From: JAJPJE01 sp963724985
GTDB taxonomy: Bacteria > Acidobacteriota > Terriglobia > Terriglobales > Acidobacteriaceae
Assembly: GCA_963724985.1 (NCBI GenBank)
Contig: CAVRWV010000019.1
Location: 248,001 to 312,000 of the forward strand
Direction: 5' to 3'
DNA length: 64,000 nt
Positions 10,730 to 20,460 of this stretch are shown here, one piece after another. Both the position numbers and the translations under genes were made by a program. Position 1 is the stretch's first letter. Each line of letters starts with the position of its first letter. The notes under the pieces are model-generated. The model was given only the letters and a program-made list of their open reading frames with translations. It had not been told where the DNA came from and made no database searches.

Positions 10730-11228
10730 GTGCACAGTTCATTTCAAATTTGAGAGTTTGGTTGCGAATTGATGCGTCCAGGAGTCGGAAGATATGAATG
10801 ACGGGCAGTGCAGTTGCAGGAAACATCCGGGGTTTGCGGCGGCTAATGCGTTTACCTGTGAGGAAGCGATCAACGCGGCTTGGCATCAGCCAGCGAGGAT
10901 AAGGGTCTAATCAAACGGAGATGATCTGCGCGCCTGATTCAATAGACCCGATTTCCGTTATACCTCAGGTAGCAATACAGGTTACGACCCCAGCGCAGCG
11001 CACGGAAAAGACAAGCGCAAACAGGTGTACACATTGTAATGGAAGCCGTCTGAAGTCAGAGTCGCACTCTGTTTTGCTTTATCAGTGAATCTTTGAATGA
11101 CGCTTTGTTTATGCATTGAACAACGGATTATTGTTCGGATACACTTCCGACATTAATCGTCACTGCTGGATCTCAATGTCACTCCGCAAATCCATCATGT
11201 GGGATAGACGAGGCCGAGTCAAGTCACC
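10730..11228. other. intergenic region, possible promoter near its end
   Basis: About 500 bases with no recognisable coding sequence. A sigma-70-like arrangement, TTGAAC at 11116-11121 and TACACT at 11140-11145 with an 18-base spacer, lies about 85 bases before the beta-helix protein and could drive it. The promoter is a visual match only. Confidence 0.35.
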
Positions 11229-12864
11229 TTGACAGAAAAGTACGATGGCGTCCTGAATTCAATCCACAGACGTTGCTTCCTTAAGAAAGCAGGGGCATTT
11301 GCAGCCGCGTCCATTTTCTGCGGCACAATGATCAGTTGTGCTGATGAAGGGATAGATATCCCTTGTCTTGGGCCGGCTGCTCCGCCGGTACCGGTTTCCG
11401 GAATGACCTATATCCGGGCATCGCAAATTGGCTGTGCGTTGGATTGCGATCTGAAAACAGGCCGGAACAAAAACACAGGCGGTAACGCAACTGACGACGG
11501 GCCGAAGATTAATGCGGCCATGGCCGATGCGAGCGCGACGAACCCGATCACGCTCATCATTGACGGAAGCGCGCTCATCTCAGGCTTGTTCCTCCCAGCG
11601 GGCGGACATTGGGCGATCGCTGGGTTGGGCTGCGGTACTGGATTTTTCATCAAGGATGGAACCAATAATGACGGAATCCACAATGGTCCCTCCAAACGCG
11701 GCCACACCATCCGATCCGGGAGGTACCACCAGCGCGGCAGCGCGAGGAATGAATGTATCCCTCAGCAACTTTACGATCAACGGCAATCAACAAGGAGTCT
11801 CGACGACGGGGACAAAGCGAGGCTCCAAGGACCGTCTGGTTTTTCGGCATCAACTTGATGAATTTGGACAATATCGTCATCGACAACGTAGTCGTGGTGA
11901 ATACTGCCGCGTACCACATACGATTGTCCAACGTCGGAAATATCTCGGTATCCGGATGCGTGATGCAGAGCAAGGGACCAAGTACCGATGGCCTTCATTT
12001 CGACGGGCCGGCGAACGACATAACGATCGCAAACTGCAGTTTTAAGACTGATGACGATTCCATCGCCCTGAATTGTCCTGAAGGATACTCGGGAAACATT
12101 TCGCGAGTTGCGGTTAGCAGGATGCACGTTTAATAGTTGGTCCCTAATGCGGATGTATACAACGAATGGAAGTGCGGGTGCGAAGTTCAAGATCGATTCA
12201 GTCACTGTAGACAACTGTACAGGTACGTTGGCGGAGGCAGCCTTTCTTATTGGTGGTGGAGGCGGGAGTGCTCAGAACTCTGTTGCTTCGTTAACTATCT
12301 CGAATTGCAACCTTACTGCTCCCACGATCCTCGCAGTTGCGGAAAATTTCGGGGACCGTCGTGCTCAAGAATGTTGTCTTCGTTCCTTCAATAGCGAACG
12401 TTGTCTGGACTCCTCCTCAAGTGAACCAGACCAGCGCTCTTTTGCGGCCTTCTCCACTCTACGGCACAGTATCCTTCAGCGGATCGAGTCTCTCTTTCCA
12501 AAATTGCAAAATCTACCGGCATCGCAATTTCAATGTCGCGGCTGCGATTCTCGAGAACCAATCTTCAATCGACAATCTCGAATTCGACGGGTTTGCATTG
12601 GAGGACGCGGGGGGATACTCTCCGATATCTTCACTTTTAAATATCGAGGGGGGCTCCGTCGAGCACTTGGTTTTCAATTCACTCGACAGCACCAACATCG
12701 AAGCGCCGGTCGAACCGGGCGGGTTCTCGGCGGTCGGAGATGTTTCCGGCATAGGCGTTTTGGGGACGCGTTGGGAGTTTCCCGATGCGGTGATGGCGAA
12801 CGGAGTGCCTTACATCTCGGCTGGCACAGGACGACCCTCACTCAAGGTTAGCGGGGACTGTTGA
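11229..12864 (+). CDS. GH28-like right-handed beta-helix protein, Tat lipoprotein (about four frameshifts)
   Basis: Exported pectin-lyase-fold protein, about 545 residues once frames are joined. The N-terminus has a twin-arginine motif (RRCFLKK) before a hydrophobic stretch and a lipobox-like MISC, so it is probably a Tat-exported lipoprotein. The central part, STDGLHFDG then CSFKTDDDSIALNC (about 11975-12075), matches the GH28 polygalacturonase core, including its paired aspartates, with repeated helix rungs such as NIVIDNVVVVNTA. Coding continues through frames that change near 11690, 11825, 12135 and 12345, ending KVSGDC. The TTG start is uncertain. The likely role is binding or cutting acidic polysaccharide; the exact activity is not settled, since the usual GH28 NTD motif reads STD here. 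Confidence 0.68.
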
Positions 12865-12976
12865 GCTTTATCCTTAAGGCCTGCCTCTGGCTGTTTGCGC
12901 GCTCGAGCCAGAAATCTAAGCTGTCGCCGTTCTGACTCACGGGCCAATCACTTAGCAGTTTCCCTTAGGGTTGCAA

Positions 12977-14451
12977 TCATGGCTGATACCGCCAGATGTC
13001 GTTAAGGCCACCTTTGTAGCCCGTTGAGTCGAAACCGCTTCCGTCGATCAGCCATACGTTACCGTTGCTGTCGACCCAGGTATCGACGATGCTCGGGCAC
13101 CGGGAACATTGTTGGCTGAGGCCGAACCCTGAGTTCCGTAGACGCCAGGAGCGCCCGCCTTGTCACTCCCACCAACCCATGTCCAACTGTTCGAGGCGGC
13201 GTTATATTCCCAAAGGTCGTTAAGAGCGTCCATTAGTAGCGGCCGAGTCAAAACCAGTTCCGCCGAAGAGCCAGAGATTGCCACTGTTGTCGGTCCAACT
13301 GCTAGCTCCACTGCGAGCGCCAGGAGTGTTACTGCTCGAGGCAACCCCCTTCGTGCCGTAGACGCCTGGAACATTCGTACTCGTACTACCTCCTATCCAC
13401 GTCCACTGGTTTGTTGTAGGGGAGTACTTCCAAAGGTCATTCCGGAAAGCCGTTAAAGCGGAATTCGAGGCAATAAAGCCGCCAAGGAGCCAGAGATTGC
13501 CAGCGCTGTCAGTCCAGCCACGTGGAACCGGATCTGGCGCCCGGAATATTGGCGGCAGCGGCAACTCCTTGCGTTCCGTAAACCGGTTGGGTGTTAGTTG
13601 AAGTGCTACCACCCATCCAGGTCCACGTTTTGTTTGTTGGGTCAAACTTCCAAAGATCCTCGAGCATAAAGCTACCTTGGACAGGGAGGGGAACGTATGC
13701 GTTCCCTCCTAAGCAGCCAGAAGGTGCCAACGCTATCAGTCCAGGCAACCACATCGTTTCGAGACGAGGGAAAGTTACTAATTGAAGCGACACCTGTTGT
13801 GCCGTAAACACCTGGGTCGTTCACGGCGTTACTGCCATCAACCCAGGTCCACATCCCGGACGTCGGATTATATTGCCAAAGGTCGTTCAGGTAACCTTCT
13901 ATCCACGTCGTCGCATGTCCGTATCCACCGAATAGCCACAGATTTCCGTTCCCGTCGATCCAATTAGCAGCTCCGCTCCGAGCACCTGGGACGTTGTTTG
14001 CTGAAGGTACGCCTTGAGTGCCGTACACTCCTGGAGATTCAGCAACATTGGGACCGCCAACCCACTTCCATGTGTTGGCAATGGGGCTGTATTGCCAAAG
14101 GTCGTTGAAAAAGCCTCCTATTCCGGTTGAATCCGCTCCTTGGCCTCCAAACAACCAGACGTTCCCTGAACTATCCCGCCATGAGGCGGCACTGATCCTG
14201 GCGCCGGGATTGCTGCTCGACGACGCAACGCCCAGGGTTCCATAAACTGCCATTGCATTGGCTGTATTGCTCCCGCTTACCCAAGTCCACGTGCTGCTCG
14301 TGCTCGGCGTGGGCGTAGGCGTCGGGGTGGGCGTTGAGGATCCGCTCGTGCCCCCACCTCCACAAGATACGAACGACGAAGCCAGCAACAGGACAACTAT
14401 TGAGGCTGTTTTAGAAAAGCGCGAGTTCAGTCTACCGAAGCAATCAGTCAC
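12977..14451 (-). CDS. kelch-repeat lipoprotein (about four frameshifts)
   Basis: Secreted beta-propeller of about 490 residues. A GTG start at 14451 with GAGGAC upstream leads into a lipoprotein signal (VVLLLASSFVSC then GGGG), a Thr-Pro repeat linker and six copies of a roughly 68-residue unit. Each unit contains WTWVGGS, GVYGT, PGARSGA, WTDSxGNLWLFGG and NDLWQYNP, which is the kelch/galactose-oxidase blade pattern. Frames shift near 13782, 13525, 13240 and 13095, yet the repeat phase is kept throughout; the last unit ends NDIWRYQP before TGA at 12977. Six blades fit a closed propeller. A substrate or partner is not evident. It lies between two other secreted proteins and next to the polysaccharide locus, so a role at the cell surface is likely. 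Confidence 0.78.
14306..14334 (-). repeat. hexanucleotide repeat coding for a Thr-Pro linker
   Basis: About five degenerate copies of a 6-base unit (GGCGTG-like on the plus strand) encode the alternating Thr-Pro spacer that joins the lipid anchor of the kelch protein to its first blade. Such short repeats can vary in copy number. Confidence 0.7.
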
Positions 14452-14510
14452 AGTGCGTCCTCACTAAGAGTGGAAGGGTGACTCTTTACGGCACATAATA
14501 AGATGAGGAT

Positions 14511-16345
14511 CTATCTCCACATAACACGATATAACGGTTGGCTCCAATCAATCGTAAAGTACGGAAACTGGCCGGTCAGTATGGAAGTGTGCGCCTGTCC
14601 GCCAGGAGAATCTGGGAAGATTGTGTCGGAGTCCAAAGAAATGTTGTGCTCTGACCCGCCGTTGTATCGGTCTCATACACTATTGCGCCACCTCCGTTTG
14701 TGAGCAGGTAAGTACTCGATGCGCCAGTTGCCAACGTACTGACTGACTGTCCATCGAAAACCTTTGACTGAGTAGGGTATGAAGGTGTCAGTACTGAGGG
14801 CTGTCCAGGCAGGGTGGAGGTCATTTCCTTCTTCCAGCCGCGAGCAATCCATCTTTGAGTTGAAGGCCGTCGACCATTGGCTCGAGACGACTGTCTTGCA
14901 CCGCGGTGCCGCGATGGGAGCTACTGTTATTGCAGAAGCATAGGAAGATCTGAAAAGAGGCGGAGGGTTTGAACTCCAGGCTAGGAGCGTGCCATCCGTC
15001 TGTGTGCCGACATTTGTGCATTCCTCCGTTAGTTATCCTCACGGATTTCTGGCTGTCGGAGTTCCAATGGAAGATGTCCCAGGTACGGTTTGAAGATCCA
15101 GCTGGGGTGGTATAGCGTCAAAATAGAAATCGATTGTGTTGCCGTTCATGATGAAATCGTAGTTATCGTTGTCGATAAACTTTCCGGAGGGCTGTGGAAT
15201 GAACTGAGATGTGCCGGTTTGCAGGTTGAGAACAGCAAATGCGCTCGGACCATTAACATCAACATTAGCGTTCGACCAAATGACCCAAGGCCAGTGGGCT
15301 ACGGGATTAGTTTGGAAATCGAAGTTAGCGCCGGCCAGTTGCGAGAGATTATGTCGTGACCCGTCCGGGTCCCACTTGTAGATCTGATATTGGGGTTGAT
15401 TGGTAGAGCCCATTGGCGAATCGGCCGCGATCGCTGACACGAAAACATGACCATTGTTGATGGTCCAATAATTCGCGAACTGAAGAAATGCTGCGCCTGA
15501 CAGAAGCACTTCGGTCGAGGAGTTAGTATCTTGAACTCGAACCGAGCCGTCAGGAGACTGATAGACCACAAGGTTGTTCTCTGCAGCTAACAGGCCTGCA
15601 GACACAGCAAATGTTGGTATGCTTGTATATGTGAACGCTGGATTGACTAAAACCATCACTGTGCGCTGGATTACCGTGGTCGCTGTGGGATTCGAAGAGG
15701 TTGCTTTTACGGTGAGCGGATAAGTGCCGGCGGCAAGACCCGAAAGATCGAATGTCAGGGAGAATGTCCTAATTTGAGTGCTCAGACTGGGGAGAATTCC
15801 GAAAGTCGCAGTGAGAGTGGTAGTGCCGGACGGCGAGAAGGTTCCTTGCACCCCAAGTGTGCCGGAGACGATGGCGTTATCTCCCGGCGAGTCCAGCGTA
15901 AGCAGCGGACCGGCGACGAATGCCCCGTGGCCTGTGCGGTTGTTCCATCACTGTACGTCGCGATCGCTTTGACAGAGTGCGTTCCTGGCGGGTACGTCTC
16001 CTGAAACAAATACAGCGGTTCATTAAACGCTCCATATTGATTGGGAGCAGTCAGAGTACCCATCAACGATCCGTCCAAAAAAACCTGCACGGTGGCAGAC
16101 GCACCGACTTGGGCGACGGCGATGGTGCGTGCGTCGGTAATAATCGGATTGCCGGGGGTGGAATCCCCAGGAAGTATCAACAGGAATGGATTGTTTGGCG
16201 AGGTTGTTGGAGAGGTATTCGTCGGCGGGTCCGTTGCCGCAGACTGCGGAGCGGGAGAACTGCTTCCACCACCGCATGAAACATAGATCAAAGAAACGAT
16301 AATGACGATAAGAAGCGACCGAAAGTGCTTGTAATAGATCGACAT
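14511..16345 (-). CDS. secreted lipoprotein with Ig-like and propeller-like regions (several frameshifts)
   Basis: About 610 residues after joining frames. ATG at 16345 has GGAGAGG upstream and a lipoprotein signal (LLIVIIVSLIYVSC then GGG). Next come an Ser/Pro/Thr-rich linker and Ig-like segments (ASATVQVFLDGSLMGTL, GTHSVKAIATYSDGTT; GLAAGTYPLTVKATSS). From about 15650 to the end the sequence has propeller-like turns (YQSPDGSVRVQD, YQIYKWDPDG, PWVIWSNANV, DGLQLKDGLLA). Frames change near 15920, 15050, 14845 and 14610; the last stretch runs to HTSILTGQFPYF and a stop at 14511. I recognise no specific family; function is unknown beyond a surface-exposed, probably sugar- or protein-binding role. 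Confidence 0.6.
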
Positions 16346-16426
16346 ACGACCCTCTCCGCACGACCGATTCCAGCTGGATTTAAGCACAGAACTCGAATCG
16401 GACCGGAGGAACCTTAGGACTGTCAT

Positions 16427-16440
16427 GATTTCCGGAAATC
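16427..16440. promoter_or_regulatory. perfect 14-bp palindrome between divergent genes
   Basis: GATTTCCGGAAATC reads the same on both strands. It lies 82 bases upstream of the minus-strand lipoprotein gene and 160 bases upstream of gmd, the right place for an operator shared by both. No known regulator is implied by the sequence alone. Confidence 0.35.
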
Positions 16441-16600
16441 CTTCTTCCGAAAGCGGGAACCGCGTCCGGAACCCTCCACCGGATCGAGGACACCACGGAA
16501 TCGGTTAGGTATCCTCCTTGGCAATCCCCAGGCGATCGGAACCGCCTAAACTGCAGAACAGCAAAGAGTTCCATAAATCAGGGTCGAGGGATTGCAATTG

Positions 16601-17644
16601 ATGCGAAGGGCGCTGATCACAGGGATTACTGGTCAAGACGGATCATATCTTTCGGAGTTACTACTTCGAAAGGCTACAAGGTTTATGGATTGGTACGCCG
16701 CAGTAGTTCCACCAACTATGACCGATTGGAAGCCTTCGGGATCGGTCGAGTTAATACCGGGCGATCTCCTGGATTCAAGTTCGCTGATCAGCGCGATCCA
16801 GATCTCTGAGCCAGACGAAATGTATAACCTGGCGGCTCAATCGTTCGTGCCTACATCATGGAATCAGCCCGTCTTAACCGGCGAGTTTACCGCTCTGGGT
16901 GTTACCCGGATGCTTGAGGCGATCCGAACAGTGAATCCCAAGATTCGCTTCTACCAGGCCTCTTCGAGCGAGATGTTCGGGATGGTAGACGAATCTCCGC
17001 AGCGGGAGAGCACGAGATTCTACCCGCGCAGTCCATATGGCGTGGCCAAACTGTACGGCCATTGGATGACGGTGAACTGTCGCGAGAGTTATGGCATGTA
17101 CGCCGTATCCGGCATCCTCTTCAATCACGAATCCCCTCGGCGTGGTTTGGAGTTTGTCAGCAGAAAAGTGAGTCATGCGGTAGCGCGTATTCGCTTGGGA
17201 CTTCAGCAGAAGATTAGGATGGGAAACCTGGATGCCAAGCGGGACTGGGGGTATGCTGCGGACTATGTTGAAGCAATGTGGCTGATGCTACAGCAGCCGA
17301 AACCTGAGGACTTTGTCATCGCCACGGGCGAGAGCCATTCGGTGCGGGACTTGATCGAGATCGCATTCGACCACGTGGGTCTTGACTATATGGAATTCGT
17401 GGAGATTGATCCCGCTCTGTATCGGCCGGCTGAAGTGGATCACCTTCGAGGAGATTGCACAAAGGCCCAGACGCTTCTAGGTTGGGAGCCCAAGATGACT
17501 TTTGCGAATCTGGTACGCCTGATGGTCGACTGCGACATGGCGCTATTGCGAAATGATTCGCGAAGTATCACCGAAGAGCCGTTAATGATCGGTTCCCCAA
17601 CACAGAGACAAGCGATGCGCGCGGTGGCAGGGCCGAAAATGTAG
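16601..17644 (+). CDS. gmd: GDP-mannose 4,6-dehydratase
   Basis: Converts GDP-D-mannose to GDP-4-keto-6-deoxy-D-mannose, the branch point for GDP-fucose, GDP-rhamnose, GDP-perosamine and related sugars. The Rossmann motif GITGQDGSYL is at residues 8-17, SSSEMFG gives the catalytic Ser/Glu region, YGVAK near residue 145 is the catalytic Tyr-Lys pair, and FNHESPRRG is diagnostic for GMD. Between about 16671 and 16740 the frame is wrong: another frame encodes the expected KGYKVYGLVRRSSS, and a second indel restores the reading, so the ORF stays open but about 23 residues are scrambled. ATG 16601 is preferred over the upstream TTG. No GDP-fucose synthase or perosamine synthase is adjacent, so the final sugar is unknown. 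Confidence 0.92.
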   Translation: MRRALITGITGQDGSYLSELLLRKATRFMDWYAAVVPPTMTDWKPSGSVELIPGDLLDSSSLISAIQISEPDEMYNLAAQSFVPTSWNQPVLTGEFTALGVTRMLEAIRTVNPKIRFYQASSSEMFGMVDESPQRESTRFYPRSPYGVAKLYGHWMTVNCRESYGMYAVSGILFNHESPRRGLEFVSRKVSHAVARIRLGLQQKIRMGNLDAKRDWGYAADYVEAMWLMLQQPKPEDFVIATGESHSVRDLIEIAFDHVGLDYMEFVEIDPALYRPAEVDHLRGDCTKAQTLLGWEPKMTFANLVRLMVDCDMALLRNDSRSITEEPLMIGSPTQRQAMRAVAGPKM

Positions 17645-17655
17645 CTTCTGTTCTT

Positions 17656-18705
17656 CTATACGGCTATCGCTGCAATGAGCGGAGTCGAAGACCCAAATTG
17701 CTCCATAAGTGTTACCCGATACCCGATCTCCTGCAGTATCTCGATGCACCTTCTTGTGGATAGCTCGTCATTGACATAGTGCGGTTCAACAATGAGCTTG
17801 GGTATAACTGGCGGAGCATATCCTTTGAATTTTCCAGGACTTCGATCTCACCGCCCTCGATATCGATCTTGATGAAATCAATCTTATCGATCGAGTAAGT
17901 TTTGCAGAAATCTGGAAGAGTGGTGCTGGGCACTTTTGATAATGTGCCCTCTGCCACGTCCGGTAATTGCCACAGCACTCGAACCCATTGCTCCTTCGGT
18001 GGAGAATTCGATTCCATCGCTGTGTGACCAGATGGCTTTGTCGATCAAGCTGATGTTTCTGATATTCCAGACCCGTTCTGCCAATCTGATATTCCGATCG
18101 CACATGCCTGATTCTGCCCGTCCGCTTCGAACGCAAAGACCATGCCGTTTCGTCCGACTAGCTTCGAGAAGACTATCGACGTCACTGCAGCATAAGCTCC
18201 GATGTCCAAGTACTGCATCTCCCTCCCGAAGGTTCGCGAAGTCCAAATACTGAGTGTCGTCATGTAGGGTTCGGAATGTGAGGGGAAACATGATCGGAAA
18301 ATCGTCGAAGCCAATCAATTCGTGATAACGGGGCGTACTCATGTCCACGATCGATTGCCTACCCAGAGCTATTGGAGCCACTGAGTCATAGTAGTAGTCG
18401 AACGACTCAATCATGTGCGGGAGATAGATCCAATGGCCGGAACTTAAGCGGAGGGACTTGCCGCCCCTTTTGAGTTCGAAAAATGTACGGTCTATTATGA
18501 GAGCCAAGCCGGCCTTCGCGGCGAGTTCCTTGCGCGCAGAATTACGTCTGATCTCCAGAAGCCGTTCCGGAACAAAGTTCTTGATGAGAGATTTAAGATT
18601 CAAGAATCGGCTCCGTATTCGATTCCCGGGCTGGTTAGATGAACATAGCGGCTCTGTGGACAAAAATGTGAAGCGCAATCTTAGGTAACGGCCAGTTCCG
18701 GTCAT
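17656..18705 (-). CDS. FkbM-family SAM methyltransferase (frameshifted)
   Basis: Class I SAM-dependent methyltransferase of the FkbM type, probably O-methylating a sugar of the surface glycan. Visible motifs are the SAM-binding stretch LDIGAYAAVTSIVFSKLVG (about 18150-18210, in a different frame from its flanks), FAFEADGQN, and the FkbM hallmark FIKIDIEGGEIEVLE (about 17830-17875). Frames change near 18205, 18100, 17940 and 17800; the final part encodes IGYRVTLMEQFG before TAG at 17656. The N-terminal start is not certain: ATG at 18705 is used, but a later start near 18606 (LKSLIKNFVPERLLEIRR) is also plausible. It converges with gmd, with 11 bases between the stops. Confidence 0.75.
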
Positions 18706-18768
18706 TGAGCTTTGGCACTTGTAAAATCACTACACTTTAATCGACTTGTGGACGGAGTGAAAGAGACC

Positions 18769-19675
18769 ATGAATAGCTGTAGAAATTGCGGATCAAGATC
18801 CGTTCGAGATCTGGGATTTGTCGGCCAGATTGCTCCGTTTTTCTTGAAGCGGGTATTCAATCTCCGAGTGGAGCTTGATGCTGCTGGGAACCCGATCAAA
18901 AGATGGCTCAGGAAAACTCGGTTTTTGCCGCATAGTTTCTTCAAGAAGCTGTACAGGACTGCAGCGTTGACCGAGTTGCAAGCCTGTACGCATTGTCATT
19001 TCGTACAGACAAAGGAGCCTTTCACAGAAGTCGGGCTAGCTCGTCTCTATCTTCGATTACCGTTCCGATACTTATAACACGGAGCGAACGAGTTTTGAGC
19101 CTGAATACAGGCAAATTGCAGAGGATGTCGGCCGAAGTTTTCAGGAAACTGAGACGCGCGTTGCGACCTAACCGCTTGGTTAGAACCGAAGATCGAGTTC
19201 GACGAAAACTTTTCAATGCTGGACTATGGGGGAGCTGATGGAAGATTCTTGCCCAGACTTGCAGCGAAGAAATACGTTTACGAGATTTCCGATACACGTC
19301 CGCCTCGAAGGCATCACGCGTATAGCCAGCGAAGAGCAATTAACGAGCTACTCCTACGTCCAATTAGCGCATATCTTGGAGCACGTTCCGAGTCCCGCTC
19401 ACAATGGTGCGAGAACTGTCTCCTACGATCAAGCTCTGGGATATTTGTTTATCGAAGTCCCTCAGGATCTGTCCGATGAGAGAAACGGCGGTCTGATCGA
19501 TGGGGATGCGATGGTGGCATTCCGATCCATGAGCACATTAATTTCTATTCCGTACGTTCGGTCAGTGAATTGATTCGTGCTGCTGGGCTGAAAGGTAATC
19601 GACGTCGATGCTCAAACACTCGATCTCGGCTGGAGTCGACCTACGATAATCAGAGGCCTCGGAAGAAAGTCATAG
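18769..19675 (+). CDS. SAM methyltransferase with N-terminal zinc-ribbon-like region (frameshifted)
   Basis: Begins MNSCRNCGSRSVRDLG; with CTHCHF further on, the two Cys pairs look like a structural zinc site as found in some sugar methyltransferases. Downstream, other frames supply YRSDTYNTERTSFEPEYRQI, the SAM-binding core MLDYGGADGRFLPRL (about 19213-19260), LAHILEHVPSP (motif following the fold) and EHINFYSVRSVSELIRAAGL, ending RGLGRKS at 19675. At least five frame changes are needed between 19060 and 19590. A substrate cannot be assigned. The gene overlaps nothing and is followed one base later by another methyltransferase. Confidence 0.68.
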
Positions 19676-19676
19676 G

Positions 19677-20448
19677 ATGAGACATGAGCGGGCTGCAAGA
19701 TTGTGCACGCTCGGAATTAGCTATCCTTTATCCAACATCCCGCATCAGAGCACATCGATGATGCATCACGTGCGTCCTTACAAGCTGTTTACCCTGATTG
19801 ACGGTTCTGGCTGTGATAACACGGTTAGAGTCCCGATACCTAAACGACGAGGATTAGGTGGGCTGTCATTACTCGAAACCTTTTCGTTAATTGCGGCGGC
19901 CAAAGTGGTAAACGCACAACGAATCTTTGAGATCGGAACTTACCTTGGCACGACTACATTGAATCTAGCGCTGAATGTTGGTGAGAACTCAGAGATTCTT
20001 ACGCTCGACCTCGATGAAGACCATGCCGCCTTGGCTAATCAGCATCCGGCTGATAGCGAACTGACAAAGAAACACCTAGAGTCCCAGCAAGACGCTGGAT
20101 TTTTTTGATACCCCGGTTTCGGGAAAGGTGAAGACCCTTACAGGCGATTCAAAGAGGTTCGACTTCTCCCCTTGGAGAGCCTGCGTAGACCTGATTTTTA
20201 TTGATGGCGGCCATGACTTTGCTACCGTCAAATCTGATACAGAAAATGCTTTTGAGTTGATTCGAACTGACCGCCGATCCTGCATCTTGTGGCACGATTA
20301 CGGTAATCCGGAGTACAGCGCTCTTACGGACTATCTCGATGAGCTTTCGCAGCGCCTCGAAATCTTCCATATTGAAGACACGATGCTGTGCGCATGGTTC
20401 AACAACGTCAGCCTCGATATCTCATCAGATATCCTCAAGGCAGCGTGA
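19677..20448 (+). CDS. class I SAM methyltransferase, Methyltransf_24 type (one frameshift)
   Basis: About 257 residues. Motif I is FEIGTYLGTTTLNLAL, LTLDLDED gives the acidic SAM-ribose region, and DLIFIDGGHDFATVKSDTE is the signature of this class, in which the metal- and substrate-binding Asp/His lie. Coding leaves the first frame at a run of T near 20100 and resumes as TPVSGKVKTLTGDS. The first 25 or so residues are poorly family-like, so the true start may be ATG 19758 or 19761. It converges with the flippase gene, whose stop lies 12 bases away. Confidence 0.72.
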
Positions 20449-20460
20449 TTGTTCTGAGAG

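Noticed and set aside
12977..14451. Regular repeats that might be taken for a CRISPR array
   Set aside because: The unit is about 200 bases, codes for kelch blades, and there are no short identical repeats with unique spacers.
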